From contig NZ_LMNV01000002.1 of the NCBI RefSeq assembly GCF_001423105.1, positions 640,543 through 704,542 of the forward strand: a DNA stretch of 64,000 nucleotides. Reading direction: 5' to 3'. This stretch comes from Frondihabitans sp. Leaf304. Its GTDB lineage: Bacteria; Actinomycetota; Actinomycetes; Actinomycetales; Microbacteriaceae. The notes below the pieces were generated by a model, which saw only the letters and a list, made by a program, of their open reading frames with translations, ran no database searches and was not told the DNA's origin. Position 1 is the stretch's first letter. Each line of letters begins with the position of its first letter. Below, one piece after another: positions 10,791-18,786 of this stretch. The position numbers and the translations under genes are program-made.

Positions 10791-12836
10791 GTGTTCGGTA
10801 CCACCAGCAGCAGCACCGGTCTTCGTCTCGGTCGGGGTCGTCGTACCGGCCGTGGAGTGCCCCTGGTCGTTGTCGGCCTCGTGCTCGGCGTGTTCGGTGT
10901 AGCCCTGGGTCCGGCCCTCGCGGCTGAGGCCACCGCTCCCGTCGACTTCAACGGCGCCTACGTCGTCGACGAGGCCGGGGTGCTCAGCTCCGCCGATACC
11001 AGCGAGATCACGGCGGCCGTCGACAAGCTGCAGGCCGACACGGGCATCAACCTGCTCGTCGCCTTCGTGCCCGAGTTCACCAGCCCCACCGACCGCGTCG
11101 AATGGGGTGCCGCAACAGCGCAGCAGAACTCCCTCGGCGAGAACGACATCCTGCTGTCGGTCGCGGTCGACGACAAGCTCTACGACGTCTCAAGAGACAA
11201 GAGATCCACTTTGACGGCAGCGAAGCTGGGAGAGATCGAGACCAACGATCTCGTCCCGCAGCTGCGAAACGACAACTGGGCCGCAGCCGCCGTCGCGATG
11301 GCGAATGGCATCGACGAATCGGAGGGCCCGGCCGATCTCAGCTGGATCCCGATTGCGCTCCTCATCGTTGTGCTCGTGATCGCCGCCATCGTCGTCTTCG
11401 TGGTGATTCGCCGTCGACGGTCAGCCAAGGCCCTCGGCGCGAAGCAGCAGGCCGAGCAGACGGCCCTCGACCGGCGCGCCGGCGACCTGCTCGTTGGTAT
11501 CGACGATCAGATCACCCAGGCGTCGCAGGAGGTCGGTTTCGCGGCGGCCCAGTTCGGCGACTCGGCGGCTCAGCCGTTCGCCGAGGCGGTGCGCTCGGCC
11601 AAAGCCAAGGCGGCGCAGGCCTTCGAGCTCCGTCAGAAACTCGACGACGAGGTGCCCGACACCCCGGAGCAGAAGCGCGAGTGGACCACACAGATCATCG
11701 AGCTCTGTGAGAGCGCCCACGCCGACATCGAGGCGCAATCGGCGGCGTACGACAAGCTCCGCGCCTCGGAGGCGACCGTCACCGAAGACACCGCGCGACT
11801 CCGCACCGACGCCGCGGCGCTCCAGGATCGTGCCCAGGCAGCCGAGACGACGCTCTCCACGCTCTCGACGACGTACAGCGCCCGCGCCGTCTCGAGCATC
11901 GCCGGCAACCCCGATCAGGTCGACCGCCTGCTCGAGTTCGTCGGCGATACAGCGGCCAAGGCCGAGGCATCCATCGCTGCCGGCAACCCCGGTGAGGCCG
12001 TCGGCTCGGTGCAGGCCGGCCGGCAGGCACTCGCGCAGATCGACCAGCTGCTCACAGCGATCGACACCGCCGGCGAGACGTTGCGGACGGCACAGTCGAC
12101 CATTGATACTGCCAGCGCCGACCTCCGATCCGACCTCCAGGTGGCCGCCACGGTGCCTAGCGGTCCGACGAGCTCCGCTGTCGACCTGCCCGGAGCGGTC
12201 GCCGACGTCAAGGGGGCTCTCGGCTACGCCGAGGCGACTCGTGACGACCCCCTTTCCGTGCTCGATCGACTCACGGCGGCGAACACCCGCATCGACGCCG
12301 CCATGGCGCAGATCCGCGAGACCGCGGTCGCGCAGCAGCGGGTCCAGGCGACTCTCGACCAGGCTCTCCTCGCCGCCCGCAGCCAGGTCAGCGCCGCCCG
12401 AGACTTCATCGAGACCCGGCGCGGTGCAATCAGCGCCGGGCCGAGAACCCGACTCTCGGAGGCCGAGCGTCACCTGTCGAGTGCCGTCTCGCAGGCACCC
12501 ACCAACCCACAGGCAGCCGTGGCGGAGGCGCAGCAGGCCTCCGCGATGGCCGACGCAGCGATGCGAGACGCCGACGCCGAGGTCGGCAGCTACCAGCAGG
12601 GCATGCTGGGCGGAGGCGGAGGCCTCCTCGGCGGTCGCGGCGGCGGCGGAGCCAACCTCGGCGGCATCCTCACGGGCGTGATCATCGGCGGGCTGCTGAA
12701 CGGTGGCGGCGGCGGCTTCGGGGGCGGCGGGTTCGGCGGAGGAGGCGGCGGCTTTGGCGGGGGTGGCGGCGGCTTCGGCGGCGGAGGCGGAGGCGGAGGC
12801 GGAGGCGGCCGCGAATCCAGCGGAGGTCGCTTCTGA
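10791..12836 (+). CDS. TPM-domain membrane protein with coiled coil and glycine-rich tail
   Basis: A 681-residue envelope protein. An N-terminal signal/anchor (residues 23-45) is followed by a TPM (YgcG/TLP18.3-type) domain at about 50-175 (GAYVVDEAGVLSSADTSEI), a transmembrane segment (184-206, IPIALLIVVLVIAAIVVFVV) and RRRR stop-transfer. A long alanine/glutamine-rich cytoplasmic coiled-coil region (about 215-600) and a glycine-only tail (about 605-681, GGGFGG repeats) complete it. The start is GTG 10791 behind GGGGAG. PspA follows 136 bp downstream; the pairing suggests a membrane-stress module, which is inference. Confidence 0.85.
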   Translation: MFGTTSSSTGLRLGRGRRTGRGVPLVVVGLVLGVFGVALGPALAAEATAPVDFNGAYVVDEAGVLSSADTSEITAAVDKLQADTGINLLVAFVPEFTSPTDRVEWGAATAQQNSLGENDILLSVAVDDKLYDVSRDKRSTLTAAKLGEIETNDLVPQLRNDNWAAAAVAMANGIDESEGPADLSWIPIALLIVVLVIAAIVVFVVIRRRRSAKALGAKQQAEQTALDRRAGDLLVGIDDQITQASQEVGFAAAQFGDSAAQPFAEAVRSAKAKAAQAFELRQKLDDEVPDTPEQKREWTTQIIELCESAHADIEAQSAAYDKLRASEATVTEDTARLRTDAAALQDRAQAAETTLSTLSTTYSARAVSSIAGNPDQVDRLLEFVGDTAAKAEASIAAGNPGEAVGSVQAGRQALAQIDQLLTAIDTAGETLRTAQSTIDTASADLRSDLQVAATVPSGPTSSAVDLPGAVADVKGALGYAEATRDDPLSVLDRLTAANTRIDAAMAQIRETAVAQQRVQATLDQALLAARSQVSAARDFIETRRGAISAGPRTRLSEAERHLSSAVSQAPTNPQAAVAEAQQASAMADAAMRDADAEVGSYQQGMLGGGGGLLGGRGGGGANLGGILTGVIIGGLLNGGGGGFGGGGFGGGGGGFGGGGGGFGGGGGGGGGGGRESSGGRF

Positions 12837-12935
12837 CCGGGCGCCTACACTCCCGGCACCGACAGACCCAGCACTGACAGACCAGCTCTGACGGGCCCAG
12901 CACTGCCAGAAGCAAGGCAAGCGACACTACAAACG

Positions 12936-12953
12936 GCTTCGCGATCGCGAAGC
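12936..12953. promoter_or_regulatory. Perfect 18-bp palindrome upstream of pspA
   Basis: GCTTCGCGATCGCGAAGC is its own reverse complement and ends 19 bases before the PspA start codon, overlapping where a leader or operator would be. It may be a dimeric-regulator site or a leader hairpin; no known box matches it. The SD AAAGGGA lies between it and the ATG. Confidence 0.4.
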
Positions 12954-12972
12954 ACCACGAAAGGGAAACAGG

Positions 12973-13731
12973 ATGGCAAAGCAGTCGATCTTCGGGCGCA
13001 TCGCGCAGCTCACGAAGGCCAACATCAACAACCTCATCGACCAGGCTGAAGATCCGAAGCTGATGCTCGACCAGCTCGTTCGCGACTACACCAACAGCAT
13101 CGCCGACGCGAAGAGCGCCGTCGCCGAGACCATCGGCAACCTGCGTCTCCTTGAGCAGGATCACACCGAAGACGTCGAGGCGGCCGCCAACTGGGGCACG
13201 AAGGCCCTCGCCGCCAGCAAAAAAGGCGACGAGCTTCGCACCTCGGGCAACTCGACCGAGGCCGACAAGTTCGACAACCTCGCCAAGGTCGCCATCGGGC
13301 GCCAGATGTCGGCGGAGAAGGAGGCCAAAGACGCCGAGCCCACCATCGCGCAGCAGACGGAGGTCGTGGCCAAGCTCAAGACCGGCCTCACGCAGATGGA
13401 AGAGAAGCTCCGCGACCTCAGCAACAAGCGCAACGAGCTCGTGGCCCGCTCGAAGATGGCCGAAGCGCAGGGCAAGGTCAACGACGCTATCGGCAGCATC
13501 ACCGTGATGGATCCCACCAGCGACCTGGGGCGGTTCGAAGACAAGATCCGCCGCGAAGAGGCGAAGGTGATGGGCCAACAAGAGCTGCAGGCGTCGAGCC
13601 TCGATGCGCAGTTCGAGAGCCTCGACGACCTCGGCGCCGAGACCGAGGTGGAGGCGCGCCTCGCGCAGCTCAAGCTCGGTGGTGGCGCCGCCCCGGTCGA
13701 GCACTGGGAGAGCAAGCCGCTCGGATCCTGA
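12973..13731 (+). CDS. pspA: PspA/IM30 family protein
   Basis: A 252-residue member of the phage-shock/ESCRT-III-like family that polymerises on the inner membrane and protects it from stress. The N-terminal amphipathic start (MAKQSIFGRIAQLTKANINN) and the family segment LIDQAEDPKLMLDQLVRDY are clear, followed by a long helical coiled coil to about residue 220. It begins with ATG after AAAGGGAAACAGG. It probably acts with the upstream TPM protein. A hairpin follows the stop. Confidence 0.93.
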   Translation: MAKQSIFGRIAQLTKANINNLIDQAEDPKLMLDQLVRDYTNSIADAKSAVAETIGNLRLLEQDHTEDVEAAANWGTKALAASKKGDELRTSGNSTEADKFDNLAKVAIGRQMSAEKEAKDAEPTIAQQTEVVAKLKTGLTQMEEKLRDLSNKRNELVARSKMAEAQGKVNDAIGSITVMDPTSDLGRFEDKIRREEAKVMGQQELQASSLDAQFESLDDLGAETEVEARLAQLKLGGGAAPVEHWESKPLGS

Positions 13732-13737
13732 ATTTCT

Positions 13738-13780
13738 CGGTGCCCCGGTCGAGCCGGACTCGGCTCGTCCGAGGGCACCG
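13738..13780 (+). terminator. Hairpin after pspA
   Basis: Outer arms CGGTGCCC and GGGCACCG (8 bp) enclose an inner CGAGCC/GGCTCG stem, starting seven bases after the pspA stop. No T-run follows, so factor-independent termination is only likely. Confidence 0.5.
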
Positions 13781-13795
13781 TGCCACACTGGCCGC

Positions 13796-14623
13796 ATGAG
13801 GTTCGTCGCAGTTCCGCAATGGCAGGGTTCACCGTCGTCACGAGCCATGAGGCTGGTCGATGGAGCGAACGCCATTCTCGGCGATCTGCCCGCCAAAGCC
13901 ACCTCGGTGATCGAGGTGCCGCCCGGTGCTGGCGACGGTGTGGGCACGAGCATCCACCGTCTCTCGGCTGTGTCCGCGGTCGCTCGGGCTCTCGCCGACG
14001 AGCTCTCCCGTAGCGACGACCCGGCGTTGGTCGTGGGTGGCGACTGCGGCATCGAGTTCGCTGCGGTCCGCACCGTTCTCCGTGACGACACCGCAGTGGT
14101 CTGGTTCGACGCCCACCCCGACGTGCACTCGCCCGAGACCAGCGAAAGCGGAGCGTTCAGCGGGATGGTGCTCGGAGCACTGCTCGGTCGGGCAGACATC
14201 GAGCTCGCCTCGATCGGGATTGATCCGCCGCGAGTGCAACTCTCGGCCGATCGAGTCGTGCTTGCGGGCGCCCGGAGCTTCGACGAAGCCGAAGACTCCT
14301 ACGTCGAAGCCACCGGCATGCGTTCCGTCGGCGCGTTCGACCTGGTCCCCGAGGAGGTCGTCGAGGCTGTCGCTGCCACCGGTGCGACCTCCGTCTACAT
14401 CCACGTCGACCTCGACGTGCTCGACCCCGCAGCCTTCGCCGGACTCCTCGACCCGCAACCGTTCGGCCTCGAGCCAGCGACCCTGATCGCAACCATCCAG
14501 GCACTTCGGGCCCGATTCGACCTGGTCGGGGCGGGTATCTGCTCGTTCGCGCCGGCGAACGACGACGCTGCGGCCGACGACATGAGCACGATTCTGCGGG
14601 TGATCGGAGCGATCGCCCGCTGA
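13796..14623 (+). CDS. Arginase/ureohydrolase family protein
   Basis: A 275-residue cytoplasmic protein of the arginase-agmatinase fold. Metal-site motifs are WFDAHPDVH (Asp105, His107, Asp109) and HVDLDVLDP (Asp205, Asp207). The first motif, usually GGDH with a metal-ligand histidine, is GGDCG here (about residues 81-85), so one ligand is altered and the substrate need not be arginine. Related short actinobacterial proteins are usually annotated only as arginase family. ATG 13796 was chosen because the reading frame upstream overlaps pspA. Confidence 0.8.
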   Translation: MRFVAVPQWQGSPSSRAMRLVDGANAILGDLPAKATSVIEVPPGAGDGVGTSIHRLSAVSAVARALADELSRSDDPALVVGGDCGIEFAAVRTVLRDDTAVVWFDAHPDVHSPETSESGAFSGMVLGALLGRADIELASIGIDPPRVQLSADRVVLAGARSFDEAEDSYVEATGMRSVGAFDLVPEEVVEAVAATGATSVYIHVDLDVLDPAAFAGLLDPQPFGLEPATLIATIQALRARFDLVGAGICSFAPANDDAAADDMSTILRVIGAIAR

Positions 14624-14628
14624 GGCAC

Positions 14629-14704
14629 GTTCAGAACTCTGGCAAAAACGGCGCGAACCGACCCGCAAGTAGTCGAATCGGTCGATTTCGCCAGACTTCT
14701 GAAC
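14629..14704. repeat. Long intergenic inverted repeat, family GTTCAGAACTCTGG
   Basis: Arms 14629-14647 and 14686-14704 (GTTCAGAACTCTGGCAAAA) match at 17 of 19 positions with a 38-nt loop. The same arm sequence recurs at 33183-33258. It fills the gap between the arginase-like gene and the crotonase gene. Confidence 0.9.
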
Positions 14705-14728
14705 AGCGTCCCTCCCTACGATGAGGGC

Positions 14729-15559
14729 ATGAGCCCCGCCTCCAAGTCCAAGGCCGCCATCGCGGCCCTTCCCGACGATCGCCCGCGCGTCAGCGTCGAA
14801 CGCGACGGCCACGTCCTCCTCATCGGCCTCGACCGCGAAGAGAAGCGCAACGCCGCCGACCTCCGTATGCTCCGCGAGCTGAGTCTCGCCTTCGGGCTCC
14901 TCGACCGCGATCCCGATCTCTGGTGCGGCCTCGTCTTCGCCCACGGCGAGCATTTCACCGCCGGACTCGACCTCGGCGACGTCGCGCGAGCAGTCACCGC
15001 CGACGGGCTCGACATCGTTCCCGAGGGGGGCCTCCACCCGTGGCAGGTCGACGGCACACAGCTCAGGAAGCCGCTGGTGATGGCAGTTCAGGGCACCTGT
15101 CTGACGCTCGGCGTCGAGCTCGCCCTGGTGAGTGACATCGTGATTTCGGCGAAGAACGCGCGCTTCGGCCAGATGGAGGTGCGGCGCGGAATTCTGCCGT
15201 TCGGCGGCGCGACCACACGGTTTCCGGCGCGGGTCGGATGGGGCAACGCCATGCGCTGGATGCTCACCGGCGAGACCTTCGACGCGAAAGAGGCCCTCCG
15301 CATCGGCTTGGTGCAAGAGGTCGTGTTCAACGATCAGGTCTACAACCGCGCGATCGACATCGCACACCGGGTCGCGGCCCAAGCACCCCTCGCCGTGCAG
15401 GCAACGCTCGCCAACGCCAAGCTCGCCGGCCGGGAAAGCGAGGAAGCAGCCCACGCCGCGTTGCAGGGCGAGCTCGTTCGGCTGATGGCGACCGACGACT
15501 CCAAGCTCGGGATGACGTCGTTCCAGAACCGAGGGGAAGCGGAGTTCACGGGGCGGTAG
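14729..15559 (+). CDS. Crotonase/enoyl-CoA hydratase family protein
   Basis: A 276-residue cytoplasmic member of the crotonase fold. The oxyanion-hole segments are FAHGEHFTAGLDLGDV (about 70-85) and VQGTCLTLGVELALVSDIVIS (about 116-136). The second catalytic glutamate is not obvious, so hydratase activity is uncertain. RFGQMEVRRGILPFGGAT is typical of the family. ATG 14729 follows GATGAGGGC. It is flanked by an inverted repeat upstream and a GGATCC palindrome plus terminator downstream, so it is probably a single-gene unit. Confidence 0.87.
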   Translation: MSPASKSKAAIAALPDDRPRVSVERDGHVLLIGLDREEKRNAADLRMLRELSLAFGLLDRDPDLWCGLVFAHGEHFTAGLDLGDVARAVTADGLDIVPEGGLHPWQVDGTQLRKPLVMAVQGTCLTLGVELALVSDIVISAKNARFGQMEVRRGILPFGGATTRFPARVGWGNAMRWMLTGETFDAKEALRIGLVQEVVFNDQVYNRAIDIAHRVAAQAPLAVQATLANAKLAGRESEEAAHAALQGELVRLMATDDSKLGMTSFQNRGEAEFTGR

Positions 15560-15564
15560 AGCAA

Positions 15565-15580
15565 AGGATCCGCGGATCCT
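15565..15580. repeat. Back-to-back AGGATCCG motif palindrome
   Basis: AGGATCCGCGGATCCT is a perfect 16-bp palindrome made of two facing copies of the octamer that is over-represented across the window. It starts six bases after the crotonase stop. Confidence 0.7.
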
Positions 15581-15602
15581 CGTGGTCATTCGGCCGAGAC
15601 GC

Positions 15603-15642
15603 ACGAAAGCCCGCCACCGCGCTTGGCGGGACGGGCTTTCGT
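15603..15642. terminator. Terminator hairpin between convergent crotonase and csbD genes
   Basis: Perfect 11-bp arms ACGAAAGCCCG (15603-15613) and CGGGCTTTCGT (15632-15642), with CCGCC/GGCGG pairing inside the loop. It sits 43 bases after the plus-strand crotonase and 17 bases after the minus-strand csbD stop, so it can serve both. Confidence 0.7.
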
Positions 15643-15658
15643 AAGGGGGAGCTAGATG

Positions 15659-15832
15659 TCAGCTCTTGAAGACGTCTTTCACGTCTTCGCCGGTCTTCTT
15701 CACTGAAGCGGAGGCCTGGTCTTTGTGACCCTCAGCTTCGAGGTTCTCGTTGTTGGTCTTGTCGCCGATGACCTCTTTGGCCTTGCCGGCGATGTCTTGT
15801 GCTGCGTTCTGGATCTTGTCTCCGAGTGCCAT
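15659..15832 (-). CDS. CsbD family general-stress protein
   Basis: A 57-residue, highly charged, soluble protein (MALGDKIQNAAQDIAGKAKE, then VIGDKTNNENLEAEGHKDQ) that matches the CsbD family along its full length. Relatives are induced by general stress; the biochemical role is unknown. The start at 15832 is fixed by a strong GAGGAGG five bases upstream; longer frames lack support. It is divergent from the FAD reductase gene. Confidence 0.93.
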   Translation of the reverse strand: MALGDKIQNAAQDIAGKAKEVIGDKTNNENLEAEGHKDQASASVKKTGEDVKDVFKS

Positions 15833-15968
15833 GAGTGCCTCCTCGTCGCGATGAATTGACACGGGTCCGTGTCTGAAATGGAAAGTACTCCCTGTCCCCC
15901 ATGCCTCTCTCAGCGAATACTCCGGGATGACACGCGCGGGGTCGACGGCGGGGCGATACCTTCGTGTC

Positions 15969-17372
15969 ATGACCACTACCTACGACCTCATCGTGATCGG
16001 AGCCGGCGCGGTCGGCGAGAACGTGGCGGACTACGCCACGCGCAATGGCCTCAAGGTCGCCCTCGTCGAAGCCGAGCTCGTCGGCGGTGAGTGCTCCTAC
16101 TGGGCGTGCATGCCGTCGAAGGCCCTGCTCATGAGCTCGACCGTGCTCGATGCCGCCAAGGCAGTCGGCGGTGCCCGCGAGGCCGTTACCGGCGAGGTCG
16201 ACGTGCAGGCCGTCCTGAACCGCCGCAACTCGTTCACCAGCAACTGGGACGACTCGTCACAGGCCGACTGGGTGTCGGGAGCCGGCATTGATCTGATTCG
16301 CGGGCACGCGACCATCACGGGCGTGAAAGAGGTCACCGTCGACGGCGCCGTCTACACGGCCACGCACGCCGTCGCCGCGGTCACCGGGTCGAGCGCCCTG
16401 CTCCCCGACATCGCCGGTCTTGCCGAGGCGAAACCGTGGACAAGCCGCGAAGCGACCAGCCAGCAGAGCATTCCCCAGAGCCTGATGATCATCGGCGGCG
16501 GGGTCGTCGCAGCCGAGATGGCGACGGCGTACCAGCAGCTTGGAGCCAAGGTGACTATCGCCTCGCGCAGCGGCCTCCTCGGCGGCCAGGAGCCCTTCGC
16601 CGGTGAGTTCGTCACAGAGGCACTGACGGCTCTCGGCGCAGACGTGCGGTTGAACACGTCGCCCACCGGCGTCGTGCGCACCGAGCACGGCCTGGTCGAG
16701 ACCACCCTCGACTCGGGTGACGTCGTCATCACCGACGAGATCCTCGTCGCTACCGGCCGGGTCCCCCGCACCTCCGACCTCGGGCTCGAGAACGTCGGCC
16801 TGACCCCGGGCGACTGGCTCGAGGTCGACGACACCCTTCTCGTGCACGGCACCGACTGGCTCTACGCGGTCGGCGACGTCAACCACCGCGCACTCCTCAC
16901 CCACCAGGGCAAGTACCAGGCGCGCGCTGCCGGCGAGGTCATCGCGGCCCGCGCGAAAGGAACCGACCTGCACACCGAGCCGTGGGGTGCTCACGTCGCG
17001 ACGGCCGACAATGCCGCCGTACCGCAGGTCACTTTCACCAGCCCCGAGGTGGCGAGCGTCGGCCTGACCGCCGACGCCGCCGGCAAGCAGGGCATCGACG
17101 TCAAGGTGATCGACTACGACCTCGCGGGGGTCGCCGGCTCGGCGCTGAAGTCGGACAGCTACAAGGGTCAGGCGCGCCTCGTCATCGACGAGTCGCGCAA
17201 GGTCATCGTCGGCGCCACCTTTGTGGGCCCCGAGGTCTCCGACCTGCTGCACGCCGCGACCATCGCCGTCGTCGGCGAGGTGCCGATCGACCGCCTCTGG
17301 CACGCCGTCCCCTCGTACCCGACGGTCAGCGAGGTCTGGCTCCGACTTCTCGACACGTACGGGCGCCCGTAG
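15969..17372 (+). CDS. FAD-dependent pyridine nucleotide-disulfide oxidoreductase (class I)
   Basis: A 467-residue flavoprotein of the lipoamide dehydrogenase/mercuric reductase group. The FAD fingerprint is LIVIGAGAVGENVA, followed by the redox disulfide GGECSYWACMPSKALL (Cys42 and Cys47). MIIGGGVVAAEMA is the NAD(P)H site, LYAVGDVN the second FAD motif, and the C-terminal dimerisation domain contains HAVPSYPTVSEVWL. The substrate is unclear because no 2-oxo-acid dehydrogenase genes adjoin it. ATG 15969 was chosen where homology begins. Two short genes follow closely, suggesting an operon. Confidence 0.9.
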   Translation: MTTTYDLIVIGAGAVGENVADYATRNGLKVALVEAELVGGECSYWACMPSKALLMSSTVLDAAKAVGGAREAVTGEVDVQAVLNRRNSFTSNWDDSSQADWVSGAGIDLIRGHATITGVKEVTVDGAVYTATHAVAAVTGSSALLPDIAGLAEAKPWTSREATSQQSIPQSLMIIGGGVVAAEMATAYQQLGAKVTIASRSGLLGGQEPFAGEFVTEALTALGADVRLNTSPTGVVRTEHGLVETTLDSGDVVITDEILVATGRVPRTSDLGLENVGLTPGDWLEVDDTLLVHGTDWLYAVGDVNHRALLTHQGKYQARAAGEVIAARAKGTDLHTEPWGAHVATADNAAVPQVTFTSPEVASVGLTADAAGKQGIDVKVIDYDLAGVAGSALKSDSYKGQARLVIDESRKVIVGATFVGPEVSDLLHAATIAVVGEVPIDRLWHAVPSYPTVSEVWLRLLDTYGRP

Positions 17373-17378
17373 CCCGCG

Positions 17379-17732
17379 ATGAAGAACCCTCTGCTCGACT
17401 CTTCGGTCTCCCGCGCGGGAGCTGCGTTCGCCACGGCGGTCGGGCTCGCCGTGGGTGTGCCGTTGAGCATCGGGCGCGTGCGGGTCGAGGGTGACCTCAT
17501 CGTCTGCCGGGGCCTGCCCCGCTGGGCATTCCGGCGCGGGGGCACCTGCATCGGCCGGGTGTACCTGACCCGCGACAACGATGGCCCCGACGTGCTCGAG
17601 CACGAGGCCGTTCACGTCGCCCAGTGGCGCCGCTATGGAATGCTCATGCCGCTCCTGTACGCGATCGCGGGACAGGATCCACGCAAGAACCGATTCGAGG
17701 TCGAAGCCGGTCTCGAGAAGGGCGGCTACTAA
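17379..17732 (+). CDS. Small HExxH-containing protein, function unknown
   Basis: A 117-residue protein with a hydrophobic stretch at about 13-31 and the segment DVLEHEAVHVAQWRRYGMLM, which contains a zinc-metalloprotease HExxH signature (His75, Glu76, His79). The C-terminal NRFEVEAGLEKGGY could supply a third ligand (Glu). Similar short actinobacterial proteins are sometimes labelled Fe-S oxidoreductase, but no cysteine cluster is present. It starts six bases after the FAD reductase and its stop overlaps the SDR start (TAATG), so the three genes are likely co-expressed. Confidence 0.7.
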   Translation: MKNPLLDSSVSRAGAAFATAVGLAVGVPLSIGRVRVEGDLIVCRGLPRWAFRRGGTCIGRVYLTRDNDGPDVLEHEAVHVAQWRRYGMLMPLLYAIAGQDPRKNRFEVEAGLEKGGY

Positions 17733-18577
17733 TGACTTCAGGATCCGCGCACGACCCCCGCACGATCATCATCACCGGCGCCTCGAGCGGAATCGGCAAG
17801 AAGGCCGCGGTCGCCCTCGCCGCGGGCGGTGCGACCGTCGCTGTCGTCGGCAGGAACCCCGAACGCACGCGGGCTGTCGCCGAGGAAGTCGGTGGGATCG
17901 CCTACGTCTGCGACTTCGACCGACTCGACGCCGTGCGCGAGCTCGCGCAGAAGCTGCTCGACGCTCACCCGCGCATCGACGCGCTTGCGAACAACGCCGG
18001 CGGGCTGGTCAGCCAGAGGGCGGTGACCGCCGACGGCTTCGAGCGCACGTTGCAGTCGAACCATCTCGCGCCGTTCTTGCTGACTCGTCTGTTGCTGCCC
18101 CGGATCCTCGAGTCCGATGGTCGAGTGATCTCGACTTCCAGTGCCGCGAACATGTTCGGCCGCGTTCGACCGGACGACCTGAACTGGGGCAAACGCCCCT
18201 GGCTCGGCGGCTGGGGCGCCTACGGCACGAGCAAGCTGCTGACGAACATGTTCATCTCGCAGTTGGCCGCACGGTCGCGGGTGAAGGCGTTTGCGTTCCA
18301 CCCCGGAATCGTGACGACGTCGTTCGGCATGAACTCGGCCACGATGCGGGTCGTCAGTTCGGTCACGAACGGTCATTACGGCATCTCGGCGGACGCGGGC
18401 GCTGTCCCGCTCATTCAGCTGGCCGGGCCGACGACGATCGGCGTTCCGAGCGGCACGTACTTCGATCAGCTGAAGCCGTTCGGCCGTCAGGCGCCGCAGG
18501 CGAAGAACACCATGCTCGCCGAAGTGGTCTGGGAGCGGACGTCGGAGATGGTCGGCCTGCCGGCGTCGCTCGACTGA
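17732..18577 (+). CDS. Short-chain dehydrogenase/reductase family protein
   Basis: A 281-residue NAD(P)-dependent oxidoreductase. The Rossmann motif is TGASSGIGKKAA (residues 15-26), the NAG motif is LANNAGG, and the catalytic Tyr-x-x-x-Lys is YGTSKLL, preceded by the serine region STSSAANMFG. The pattern resembles retinol-dehydrogenase-like SDRs. The substrate is not known. The start overlaps the upstream stop as TAATG. An inverted repeat lies immediately downstream. Confidence 0.9.
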   Translation: MTSGSAHDPRTIIITGASSGIGKKAAVALAAGGATVAVVGRNPERTRAVAEEVGGIAYVCDFDRLDAVRELAQKLLDAHPRIDALANNAGGLVSQRAVTADGFERTLQSNHLAPFLLTRLLLPRILESDGRVISTSSAANMFGRVRPDDLNWGKRPWLGGWGAYGTSKLLTNMFISQLAARSRVKAFAFHPGIVTTSFGMNSATMRVVSSVTNGHYGISADAGAVPLIQLAGPTTIGVPSGTYFDQLKPFGRQAPQAKNTMLAEVVWERTSEMVGLPASLD

Positions 18578-18598
18578 GCCGCGCTAGCCCTTCGTGGG

Positions 18599-18660
18599 CG
18601 CCGAGAGTACGCAAATGGCCCTTCCGCCAGTGGTGAGGGGACATTTGCCTACTCTCGGCG
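18599..18660. repeat. Long intergenic inverted repeat, AAATG family
   Basis: Arms 18599-18617 and 18642-18660 (CGCCGAGAGTACGCAAATG) match at 18 of 19 positions with a 24-nt loop. It starts 21 bases after the SDR stop. The arms share the GAGT...GCAAATG pattern with the repeat at 52065-52118. Confidence 0.88.
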
Positions 18661-18759
18661 ATCGCACCCCATGTGTGGCGGCCGGGCCAATGCAGGCAGG
18701 GCTGATCTGACAGCCAACCTCGCAAATCCCTCCAGATCGAGAAAGGCCGTTCGGTTCCG

Positions 18760-18778
18760 TTAGGTAAGGCATGCCATA
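18760..18778 (+). promoter_or_regulatory. Candidate DtxR/IdeR iron box upstream of the siderophore operon
   Basis: TTAGGTAAGGCATGCCATA matches the 19-bp DtxR/IdeR consensus at about 13 positions, with the left half nearly intact. It ends eight bases before the GTG start of the siderophore-interacting protein, where a repressor would block transcription. The right half is weak, so this is less certain than the site at 23302. Confidence 0.6.
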
Positions 18779-18786
18779 GTTAGGGT

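Noticed and set aside
11421-12920. 499-codon minus-strand frame across the TPM gene
   Set aside because: Low-complexity Ala/Ser/Arg translation antisense to a gene with clear TPM, membrane and coiled-coil regions.
15969-17372. Assignment as lipoamide dehydrogenase lpdA
   Set aside because: The disulfide spacing fits class I, but no 2-oxo-acid dehydrogenase context or specific residues separate it from mercuric-reductase-like or other relatives, so no symbol was given.
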